From: Nocardioidaceae bacterium
Lineage (GTDB): Bacteria; Actinomycetota; Actinomycetes; Propionibacteriales; Nocardioidaceae
Direction: 5' to 3'
NCBI GenBank assembly: GCA_030655315.1
Contig: JAURVT010000043.1
Location: 62,001 to 126,000, forward strand
Length of the DNA stretch: 64,000 nt
Made by a program: the position numbers and the translations under genes. This document shows positions 25,483 through 33,020 of this stretch, one piece after another. Position 1 is the stretch's first letter; each line of letters begins with the position of its first letter. The notes under the pieces are model-generated. The model was not told where the DNA came from, did no database searches, and saw only the letters and a program-made list of their open reading frames with translations.

Positions 25483-26871
25483 ATGACCGAGCAGAAGGAC
25501 ACCGAGGGGACCCTCGGCGAGATGGGCTCCGTCGCCCCCGAGGGCGACGTGCTGCGCGGCCTGGCCGACGGCCGGGTCGGCGCGTTCGACGCGCACCGCC
25601 CGCCGGACGCCGCCCTGATCGGCGACTGCGTGCACTGCGGGTTCTGCCTGCCGACCTGTCCGACGTACTCCCTGTGGGGCGAGGAGATGGACAGCCCCCG
25701 CGGCCGCATCTACCTGATGAAGGAGGGCCTCGAGGGCGAGCCGATGACCGACTCGATGGTCGGCCACATCGACGCGTGCCTCGGCTGCATGGCCTGCGTC
25801 ACCGCATGCCCGAGCGGCGTGCAGTACGACCGGCTGATCGAGCAGACCCGCGCCCAGGTCGAGCGCAACCACGTCCGCACCCCGTCCGACCGGGCCCTGC
25901 GCGGGCTGATCTTCGCGCTCTTCCCGCACCCCAAGCGGCTTCGGCTCATGCGCGGGCCCCTGCGCCTGCTGCAGCGGACGGGCCTGGACCGCCGCCTGCG
26001 CCGCACCGGCCTGCTCGAGCGGCTCTCGCCGCAGCTCGCCGCGATGGAGCGGCTCGCGCCGCGCCTGGGCAGGCCCGCCCCGCTGCCGCCGCTGATGAAG
26101 GCGCAGGGGGAGCGCCGGATGACCGTGGGCATGCTCGTCGGCTGCGTCCAGGGGGCGTTCTTCCCCGGGGTCAACGCAGCGACCGCCCGCGTGCTGGTGG
26201 CCGAGGGCTGCGACGTCGTCGTGCCCCCGTCGCAGGCGTGCTGCGGCGCGCTGTCGGTGCACAACGGCCGCGAGCCCGAGGGTCAGGCCTACGCGCGTGC
26301 CCTCGTCGACGCGTTCGAGGACTCCGGTGTCGAGCGGGTCGTCGTCAACTCCGCGGGCTGCGGCTCGACCATGAAGGAGTACGCCGAGCTGCTGGCTGAC
26401 GACCCCGACTACGCCGAGCGGGCCCGGTTGTTCGCCGACCGCGTGCGCGACGTCAGCGAGGTGCTCGTCGAGCTGGGTCCGGTGGCGCCCCGGCACCCGC
26501 TGGACGTGACGGTCGCCTACCACGACGCCTGCCACCTCGCGCACGCCCAGGGCGTCCGCTCGCAGCCGCGCGAGCTGCTGCGCGGCATCCCCGACCTGGC
26601 CCTGCGCGAGATCCCCGAGGGGGACCTGTGCTGCGGGTCGGCCGGCATCTACAACATCCTCAACCCCGAGCCCGCGCAGGAGCTCGGTGACCGCAAGGCC
26701 CGCAACATCCTGTCCACCGGCGCCTCCCTGCTCGTCACCGCCAACCCCGGCTGCCTGATGCAGGTGACCGCGGCGATCGAGCGCTCGGGCCAGCCGATGG
26801 GGATGGCCCACACCGTCGAGGTGCTCGACGCGTCGATCCGGGGTGCCTCGGCCCAGACCCTGCTGCCCTGA
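25483..26871 (+). CDS. glcF: Glycolate oxidase iron-sulfur subunit GlcF
   Basis: A 462-aa electron-transfer subunit with two [4Fe-4S] ferredoxin motifs (CVHCGFCLPTCP at about residues 49-60 and CLGCMACVTACP at about 98-109) and two cysteine-rich CCG domains (SQACCGAL and GDLCCGSAGIYN). It passes electrons from the GlcD/E flavins toward the membrane quinone pool. It follows glcE by 3 bases. Confidence 0.94.
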   Translation: MTEQKDTEGTLGEMGSVAPEGDVLRGLADGRVGAFDAHRPPDAALIGDCVHCGFCLPTCPTYSLWGEEMDSPRGRIYLMKEGLEGEPMTDSMVGHIDACLGCMACVTACPSGVQYDRLIEQTRAQVERNHVRTPSDRALRGLIFALFPHPKRLRLMRGPLRLLQRTGLDRRLRRTGLLERLSPQLAAMERLAPRLGRPAPLPPLMKAQGERRMTVGMLVGCVQGAFFPGVNAATARVLVAEGCDVVVPPSQACCGALSVHNGREPEGQAYARALVDAFEDSGVERVVVNSAGCGSTMKEYAELLADDPDYAERARLFADRVRDVSEVLVELGPVAPRHPLDVTVAYHDACHLAHAQGVRSQPRELLRGIPDLALREIPEGDLCCGSAGIYNILNPEPAQELGDRKARNILSTGASLLVTANPGCLMQVTAAIERSGQPMGMAHTVEVLDASIRGASAQTLLP

Positions 26872-26905
26872 CCCACCCGTCGCCACACCCTCCTGAGGAC
26901 CCCCG

Positions 26906-28600
26906 ATGTTCCAGCAAGATCTCGATGCCGTGGGCGGCTCGCTGACCGCGAGCGCCCTGGTCGCGGCCGTGCCGCTGCTCACCCTGTTCGTGCTGCTCGG
27001 GGTGCTGCGCCTCAAGGCCTGGGTGGCGGGCCTGATCTCGCTCGGGGTCTCCATCGTCCTGGCCGTCGCCCTGTTCTCGATGCCGATCGGACAGGCGCTG
27101 CTGGCCACGACCGAGGGGGCGGCGTTCGGCTTCTTCCCGATCCTGTGGATCGTCATCAACGCGATCTGGGTCTACAACCTCACCGTGAAGTCGGGCCACT
27201 TCGACGTCCTGCGTCGCTCGTTCGAGACCGTCAGCCCCGACCAGCGGGTGCAGGCGATCATCATCGCGTTCTGCTTCGGCGCGCTGCTCGAGGCGCTGGC
27301 CGGCTTCGGCACCCCGGTGGCGATCACCGTCGTGATGCTGATGGCCCTGGGCTTCGAGCCCATGAAGGCCGCCGTGGTGGCGCTGATCGCCAACACCGCG
27401 CCCGTCGCCTTCGGCGCCCTGGCGACCCCGATCGTCACCCTGGCCACCGTGACGTCCGGCGTGAGCGACGACCCGCGGCTCACCACCGAGACCCTGGGCG
27501 CCATGACGGGCCGCCAGACCCCGATCCTCGCCGTGATCGTGCCGCTCATCCTGGTGCTCGTCGTCGACGGGCGCCGAGGCGTCCGCCAGACGTGGCTGCC
27601 CGCGATCGTGTGCGGCGCGGCGTTCGGCGTCGCGCAGTTCGTGTCGTCCAACTTCATCTCGGTGCCGCTCGCCGACATCATCGCCGCGCTCGCCGGTGCC
27701 GCCGCGGTCGTCCTGCTGGGACGCGTGTGGAGCCCGTCCGAGATCGTCACCGCCGACCTCGACCCCGACCGCGAGGTCGCCCGCACCTCGACGGGCTCGG
27801 CCCCCTCCGGCGGCACGACCACCGCCGAGGGGCCGGTCGTCGACAGCAGGGCGGACGTCGTCCGCGCGTACGCGCCCTACGCCGTCATCATCGCGATCTT
27901 CTCGATCGCCAACCTCCCGGCCGTCAAGGAGGTCTTCGCCCAGAAGCCCTGGACGGTGGTCTTCGACTGGCCCGGGCTCGAGGTCCTCAACCCGGCCGGC
28001 GACCCGGTGTCGACGACCACCTACACGCTGAACTGGCTGCCCGCCGCCGGCACCCTGATGATCCTCGCCGGCCTGATCACCATGGTGATCCTCAAGGTGC
28101 GGCCGGCCGACGCCCTGCGCGCCTACGGCCGGACGTACGTCGAGCTCCGCTCGGCCATCATCACGGTGATGGCGGTGCTGGCCCTGGCCTACGTGCTGAA
28201 CCTCGCGGGGATGACCGGGTCGCTGGGTGCCTGGCTGGCCGGCACCGGCTCGGCCTTCGCGGTGATCGCCCCGGTCCTGGGCTGGATCGGCGTCGCCGTC
28301 ACCGGCTCGGACACCTCGGCCAACGCCCTGTTCGGGGCGCTGCAGGTGCAGACCGCGGCGCAGGCCGGGCTCGACCCGGTGCTGATGGCCTCGGCCAACA
28401 CCTCGGGCGGCGTGCTGGGCAAGATGGTCAGCCCGCAGAACCTCGCCATCGCCGCGGCGGCCGTCGGCCTCAGTGGGCGCGAGGGCGACATCTTCCGCAA
28501 GGTGATCGGCTGGAGCCTCGGGCTGCTCGTGCTCATGTGCATCCTCGTGGGGCTGCAGTCCACGCCCGTCCTCGACTGGATGGTGCCCTCGGCACCCTGA
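26906..28600 (+). CDS. glcA: L-lactate/glycolate permease (LctP/GlcA family)
   Basis: A 564-aa polytopic transporter of the lactate permease family (PF02652). Conserved segments are FGALLEALAGFGTPVAITVVMLMALGFEPMKAAVVALIANTAPVAFGALATPI (about residues 124-176) and TGSDTSANALFGALQVQTA...ANTSGGVLGKMVSPQNLAIA (about 469-515). Its place after glcF indicates glycolate, possibly also lactate, as substrate with proton symport. TGAGGA lies upstream of the ATG. Confidence 0.92.
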   Translation: MFQQDLDAVGGSLTASALVAAVPLLTLFVLLGVLRLKAWVAGLISLGVSIVLAVALFSMPIGQALLATTEGAAFGFFPILWIVINAIWVYNLTVKSGHFDVLRRSFETVSPDQRVQAIIIAFCFGALLEALAGFGTPVAITVVMLMALGFEPMKAAVVALIANTAPVAFGALATPIVTLATVTSGVSDDPRLTTETLGAMTGRQTPILAVIVPLILVLVVDGRRGVRQTWLPAIVCGAAFGVAQFVSSNFISVPLADIIAALAGAAAVVLLGRVWSPSEIVTADLDPDREVARTSTGSAPSGGTTTAEGPVVDSRADVVRAYAPYAVIIAIFSIANLPAVKEVFAQKPWTVVFDWPGLEVLNPAGDPVSTTTYTLNWLPAAGTLMILAGLITMVILKVRPADALRAYGRTYVELRSAIITVMAVLALAYVLNLAGMTGSLGAWLAGTGSAFAVIAPVLGWIGVAVTGSDTSANALFGALQVQTAAQAGLDPVLMASANTSGGVLGKMVSPQNLAIAAAAVGLSGREGDIFRKVIGWSLGLLVLMCILVGLQSTPVLDWMVPSAP

Positions 28601-28614
28601 GCGAACGGCTCCGG

Positions 28615-28659
28615 TTGACGCGCGCTCCGGGCGGTCCTACGGTTGAGTGAAAGTTCAAC
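28615..28659 (+). promoter_or_regulatory. Promoter and operator of VOC gene
   Basis: TTGACG (28615-28620) and TACGGT (28638-28643) are 17 bases apart. GTTGA-N8-TCAAC (28642-28659) forms an 18-bp dyad just over the -10 and start-site region, resembling MarR-type sites. No regulator gene is adjacent. Confidence 0.45.
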
Positions 28660-28702
28660 TAGATAGCGCGCCCGAGGGGGTGCGCCGACGTGAGGGGCCA
28701 CC

Positions 28703-29212
28703 ATGACGACCACCGACGAGTCCGTCCGGGCCGCCGAGCGCGAGCAGGTGCGCGCCCGGCTGCGCGAGCGCCACCTCGCGGCACCGGAGCGACGACCGGC
28801 CTCGACCGCGCGCGGGCTGCACCACACCGCGCTCATCTCGCTCGACGTCGAGCGGACCATCGAGTTCTACCAGGGCCTGCTCGGCTTCCCGCTCACCGAG
28901 CTGATCGAGAACCGCGACTACCCGGGCTCGTCGCACTTCTTCTTCGACATCGGCCACCAGAACCTGCTCGCGTTCTTCGACTTCCCGGGCCTGGACGTCG
29001 GCCCGTACGCCGAGGTGCTGGGTGGGCTGCACCACCTGGCGATCTCCGTCGACCCGGACCGCTGGGCCGAGCTGCAGGCCCGGCTGGAGCAGGCGGGGGT
29101 CGAGCACGTGGTGCACAGCGGTGTCTCGATCTACTTCCGCGACCCCGACGGCGCGCGGATCGAGCTGATCGCGGACCCGCTGGGGGAGATGTACGGCGAG
29201 ACCGTCCTGTGA
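28703..29212 (+). CDS. VOC superfamily protein
   Basis: A 169-aa single glyoxalase/bleomycin-resistance-type domain after a charged N-terminal helix rich in Arg and Glu (residues about 8-30). Domain features: GLHHTALISLDVERTIEFYQGLLGFPLTELIENRDYPGSSHFFFDIG and a second half LHHLAISVDPDRW...SIYFRDPDGARIELI. Candidate metal ligands are His40, His110 and Glu155. A lyase or ring-cleavage role is possible; the substrate is not evident. It has its own promoter with an operator-like dyad. Confidence 0.82.
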   Translation: MTTTDESVRAAEREQVRARLRERHLAAPERRPASTARGLHHTALISLDVERTIEFYQGLLGFPLTELIENRDYPGSSHFFFDIGHQNLLAFFDFPGLDVGPYAEVLGGLHHLAISVDPDRWAELQARLEQAGVEHVVHSGVSIYFRDPDGARIELIADPLGEMYGETVL

Positions 29213-29254
29213 CGGCCGTGGGGGCGAGCGACCGCACCTGACGGCGGGGGCGCG

Positions 29255-29260
29255 TAGGAT
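29255..29260 (+). promoter_or_regulatory. Putative -10 (TAGGAT) of the RNase J gene
   Basis: TAGGAT is the best -10-like hexamer in the intergenic region. If used, the transcript would have a leader of about 195 bases before the GTG at 29462. No convincing -35 element. Confidence 0.3.
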
Positions 29261-29397
29261 CGGTGCAGCGCGCCGCCGCCGGCTGCGAAACTGGACCCTG
29301 AACCGGCATCCGAGCGCGAAGTGCCAGCACCGGGCCCGCCCGTGGCCGGGGAAGCCCCCCGCGTCGCGGACGTGCGATCCCGCTGCTGGGCACGCGC

Positions 29398-29416
29398 CGG
29401 TCGACCTGGTCGACCG
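29398..29416 (+). promoter_or_regulatory. Perfect 19-bp palindrome in RNase J leader
   Basis: CGGTCGACC-T-GGTCGACCG is a perfect dyad 45 bases before the RNase J start. As RNA it would form a stable hairpin after opening the inner pairs. It may be a cleavage or feedback element for RNase J, or a DNA-binding site. Confidence 0.45.
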
Positions 29417-29461
29417 CCACCGACACTGCCCCGTACCAGCGAGACGAAGGACCACATCCCC

Positions 29462-31135
29462 GTGCCCCGTACCGACTACCGACGCCCGCCCAAGCTGCCT
29501 GCCGGAGGCCTTCGGGTCACCCCCATGGGCGGGCTCGGCGACGTCGGCCGCAACATGACCCTGTTCGAGCACGACGGACGGCTCCTGATCATCGACTGCG
29601 GGGTGCTGTTCCCCGAGGAGCACCAGCCCGGCATCGACGTGATCATCCCCGACTTCGGGCCGCTCAAGGACCGGCTGGACCGTCTCGACGCGCTCGTGCT
29701 CACGCACGGCCACGAGGACCACATCGGCGGCGTCCCGTACCTGCTCCGCTTGCGCCCCGACATCCCCGTCGTGGGCTCCAAGCTGACGCTCGCGCTGCTC
29801 GAGGCCAAGCTGGTCGAGTTCGACCTCAAGCTCAACGCCGTCGAGGTCGAGGCCGACGACCGCCGCAGCTTCGGCCCGTTCGACCTCGAGTTCGTCGCGG
29901 TGAACCACTCGATCCCCGACGGTCTCGCGATCGCCGTCCGGACCGAGGCGGGGCTGCTGCTCCACACCGGCGACTTCAAGATGGACCAGTTCCCGCTCGA
30001 CGACCGCATCACCGACCTGCGGGCCTTCGCCCGCCTCGGTGACGAGGGCGTCGACCTGTTCCTCTCGGACTCGACCAACGCCGAGGTCCCCGGATTCACG
30101 ATGTCCGAACGCGACCTGCTGCCCGCGATCGAGCAGGTGTTCCGTCGCGCGCCGCGCCGCGTGATCGTCTCCAGCTTCGCCAGCCACGTGCACCGCATCC
30201 AGCAGGTGCTCGACGCCTCGCACGCGAGCGGACGCAAGGTCGCCTTCATCGGGCGGTCGATGGTGCGCAACATGAAGATCGCCCAGGACCTCGGCTACCT
30301 CGACGTGCCGCAGGGCCTGCTCGTCGACCTCAAGCAGTGCAACCGGATGCCTCCGTCGCAGGTCACGCTGATCTGCACCGGCTCGCAGGGCGAGCCGATG
30401 GCGGCGCTGTCGCGGATGGCGGCCGGCGACCACACGATCGACGTCACCGACGGCGACACGGTGCTGCTGGCCAGCTCGCTGATCCCGGGCAACGAGAACG
30501 CCATCAACCGCCTGATCAACGGCCTGGGCAAGCGCGGCGCGCACGTCGTCCACTCCGGCAACGCCAAGGTGCACGTCTCGGGCCACGCCAGCGCCGGCGA
30601 GCTCACCTACTGCTACAACATCCTCGAGCCGTCCAACGTGCTCCCCGTGCACGGCGAGTGGCGCCACCTCAAGGCCAACGCCGACCTCGCGATCAAGACC
30701 GGGGTGTCGGAGAAGAACGTCCTCGTCTGCCAGGACGGCGACGTCATCGACCTCGTCGACGGCGCCATCAGCCGCACCGGCAACGTGCAGGCCGACTACG
30801 TCTACGTCGAGAACAAGGTGGTGGGCCGCACCACCGAGCGCACGCTCTCGCAGCGTCGCACGCTCGCGGACGAGGGCATCGTCACCGTCGTCGCGATCGT
30901 CGACCTCGTCTCCGGCCGCTTCGGCGAGGACCCCGAGTACCTGACGCACGGCGTCGTCGACGACGCCGACGACTTCGCCGAGCTCACCAAGAACCTCGCC
31001 GACCAGGTGATCAAGATGAGCCGCCCCCGCAGCGTCAACGACGTCGAGCAGGTCATCGGACGTGAGACGCGCCGCTGGCTCAAGCGTCGTCTGCACCGCG
31101 AGCCGCTCGTCTCGGCCGTCGTCATCGAGGAGTGA
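29462..31135 (+). CDS. rnj: Ribonuclease J
   Basis: A 557-aa metallo-beta-lactamase/beta-CASP ribonuclease with 5'-3' exo- and endonuclease activity in RNA decay and rRNA maturation. Starting near residue 82, HGHEDHIGG is the catalytic metal motif; HTGDFKMD, DSTNAEVPGFTMSE, VSSFASHVHRIQQ (beta-CASP) and PVHGEWRHL follow in the right order. The GTG at 29462 is preferred because the upstream frame is non-conserved leader. Actinobacterial rnj usually follows dapA; here a VOC gene precedes it. Overlaps the prfC start. Confidence 0.93.
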   Translation: MPRTDYRRPPKLPAGGLRVTPMGGLGDVGRNMTLFEHDGRLLIIDCGVLFPEEHQPGIDVIIPDFGPLKDRLDRLDALVLTHGHEDHIGGVPYLLRLRPDIPVVGSKLTLALLEAKLVEFDLKLNAVEVEADDRRSFGPFDLEFVAVNHSIPDGLAIAVRTEAGLLLHTGDFKMDQFPLDDRITDLRAFARLGDEGVDLFLSDSTNAEVPGFTMSERDLLPAIEQVFRRAPRRVIVSSFASHVHRIQQVLDASHASGRKVAFIGRSMVRNMKIAQDLGYLDVPQGLLVDLKQCNRMPPSQVTLICTGSQGEPMAALSRMAAGDHTIDVTDGDTVLLASSLIPGNENAINRLINGLGKRGAHVVHSGNAKVHVSGHASAGELTYCYNILEPSNVLPVHGEWRHLKANADLAIKTGVSEKNVLVCQDGDVIDLVDGAISRTGNVQADYVYVENKVVGRTTERTLSQRRTLADEGIVTVVAIVDLVSGRFGEDPEYLTHGVVDDADDFAELTKNLADQVIKMSRPRSVNDVEQVIGRETRRWLKRRLHREPLVSAVVIEE

Positions 31136-32739
31136 TGTCGGCGGACCAGGCGGCCGCGGAGGGCGTCGGGTCGGCGGACGGCATCCGTGAGGCAGCCCGC
31201 CGCCGCACGTTCGCCGTCATCTCCCACCCCGACGCCGGCAAGTCGACGCTGACCGAGGCGCTGGCCCTGCACGCGCAGGTCATCACCCAGGCCGGCGCGA
31301 CGCACGGCAAGGGCGGCCGCCGGGCCACCGTCTCGGACTGGATGGAGATGGAGCAGGCGCGCGGCATCTCCATCGCCTCCACGGCGCTGCAGTTCGACTA
31401 CGACGAGGTCGTGCTCAACCTCCTCGACACCCCCGGGCACGCCGACTTCTCCGAGGACACCTACCGGGTGCTGTCGGCGGTCGACTGCGCGGTGATGCTG
31501 CTCGACGCCGCCAAGGGCCTCGAGCCGCAGACCCTCAAGCTGTTCCAGGTCTGCCGTCGGCGACGGCTGCCGATCATCACGGTGGTCAACAAGTGGGACC
31601 GGCCCGGGCTGGACCCGCTCGAGCTGATCGACCAGATCCAGGAGCGCATCGGCATCCGTCCGACGCCGCTCACCTGGCCGGTCGGCGTGGCCGGCGACTT
31701 CCACGGCGTCCTCGACGCCTCCACCGGCGAGATGACGGCGTTCGAGCGCACCGCCGGCGGCGCGACGCGAGCGCCGGAGACCCAGCTCGACGCCGAGCAG
31801 GCCGCGGCCCGCTACCCGGTCGACTTCGCGACGGCCCAGGAGACGCTCGACCTCGTGCGCGAGGACGGCGGCGTGCACGACCAGGCCACGTTCCTCTCGG
31901 GCGAGACCTCGCCCACGGTGTTCGCGTCGGCGGCCCTGAACTTCGGCGTCAGCCACCTGCTCGGCGTCCTGGAGCGACTCGGACCGCCTCCCACGGGCGC
32001 CGACGACGTCGACGGCCGGCACCGCGACGTCGGCTCGCCGTTCAGCGCGCTGGTGTTCAAGATGCAGGCCGGCCTGGACCGCGCGCACCGCGACCACGTC
32101 GCCTACGCCCGCGTGTGCAGCGGCGTGTTCGAGCGAGGCATGAACGTCACCGACGCGCGCACCGGCCGCAAGGTCACCACCAAGTACGTGCACACGATGT
32201 TCGGCCGTGAGCGTCGCAGCGCCGACGTGGCCTACCCCGGTGACGTCATCGGGCTGGTCAACGCCAGCGAGCTGACGATCGGCGACACCGTCTACGCGGG
32301 CCCGGCCGTCCGCTACCCGCCCATCCCGCGCTTCGACCCCGAGCACTTCCGCGTGGCCCGCGGCGTCGACGCCAGCCGCTACAAGCAGCTGCACCGCGGC
32401 CTCGCCCAGCTCGACCGCGAGGGCGTCGTCCAGGTGCTGCGCTCGCCGATCCACGGCGAGCAGGCACCACTGCTCGCCGCCGTCGGCCCCATGCAGTTCG
32501 ACGTCGCCGTCGAGCGGATGGACCACGAGTTCGGTGCCGCGATCAGGACCGAGCCGCTGTCCTACGGCGTCTCGCGGGCGCTGCCCGGCGACGACGCGGT
32601 GAAGCAGCTCCAGGGCACCATCGGCGTCGACTTCGCCTACCGCCTCGACGGCTCGCCCATCGCGCTGTTCCCCGACCGGTGGCGGCTGCAGAAGGTCGCC
32701 CGCGACCACCCCGACCTCGGGCTGCTCGAGCTCGACTAG
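31135..32739 (+). CDS. prfC: Peptide chain release factor 3
   Basis: A 534-aa translational GTPase that recycles release factors RF1/RF2. G motifs: SHPDAGKSTLTEAL (G1, about residues 26-39), RGISIASTALQF (G2), DTPGHADFSEDTYR (G3) and NKWDRPGLDPLELIDQI (G4). Domain II and III features such as SPFSALVFKMQAGLDRAHRDHVAYARVCSG follow. The ATG overlaps the rnj stop; a GTG at 31132 is an alternative start. Apparently co-transcribed with rnj. Confidence 0.93.
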   Translation: MSADQAAAEGVGSADGIREAARRRTFAVISHPDAGKSTLTEALALHAQVITQAGATHGKGGRRATVSDWMEMEQARGISIASTALQFDYDEVVLNLLDTPGHADFSEDTYRVLSAVDCAVMLLDAAKGLEPQTLKLFQVCRRRRLPIITVVNKWDRPGLDPLELIDQIQERIGIRPTPLTWPVGVAGDFHGVLDASTGEMTAFERTAGGATRAPETQLDAEQAAARYPVDFATAQETLDLVREDGGVHDQATFLSGETSPTVFASAALNFGVSHLLGVLERLGPPPTGADDVDGRHRDVGSPFSALVFKMQAGLDRAHRDHVAYARVCSGVFERGMNVTDARTGRKVTTKYVHTMFGRERRSADVAYPGDVIGLVNASELTIGDTVYAGPAVRYPPIPRFDPEHFRVARGVDASRYKQLHRGLAQLDREGVVQVLRSPIHGEQAPLLAAVGPMQFDVAVERMDHEFGAAIRTEPLSYGVSRALPGDDAVKQLQGTIGVDFAYRLDGSPIALFPDRWRLQKVARDHPDLGLLELD

Positions 32740-33020
32740 GCACGCAGACCCCCGACCGCCCGCACGATCGTCCCGCGGGTGGACGACGACTCGTCCGCGT
32801 CGACCCCGGTCGACCTCGTCCTGGGGGCTGGGACGTGACGCAGGCGGACGGGCGCTGGTTCGCCGGGCTCGACACCACCTGACCGGCACCCGCGCGTCGA
32901 CGGTCCGGTGGCCCGGCCGGTGGGGCCGTCAGGCATCGTGGTGCCACGCGGCGGGTCGGCGCGACCCGGCGCCGCGTCGGACGCCGGGCCGATGCGTCCG
33001 TCAGACGCAGGGAGCGAACC

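Noticed and set aside
24172-27159. A 995-codon open frame antisense to glcE/glcF/glcA
   Set aside because: Its translation is low-complexity, rich in Gly, Arg, Val and His, typical of antisense frames in GC-rich DNA, and it lies over three well-conserved genes.
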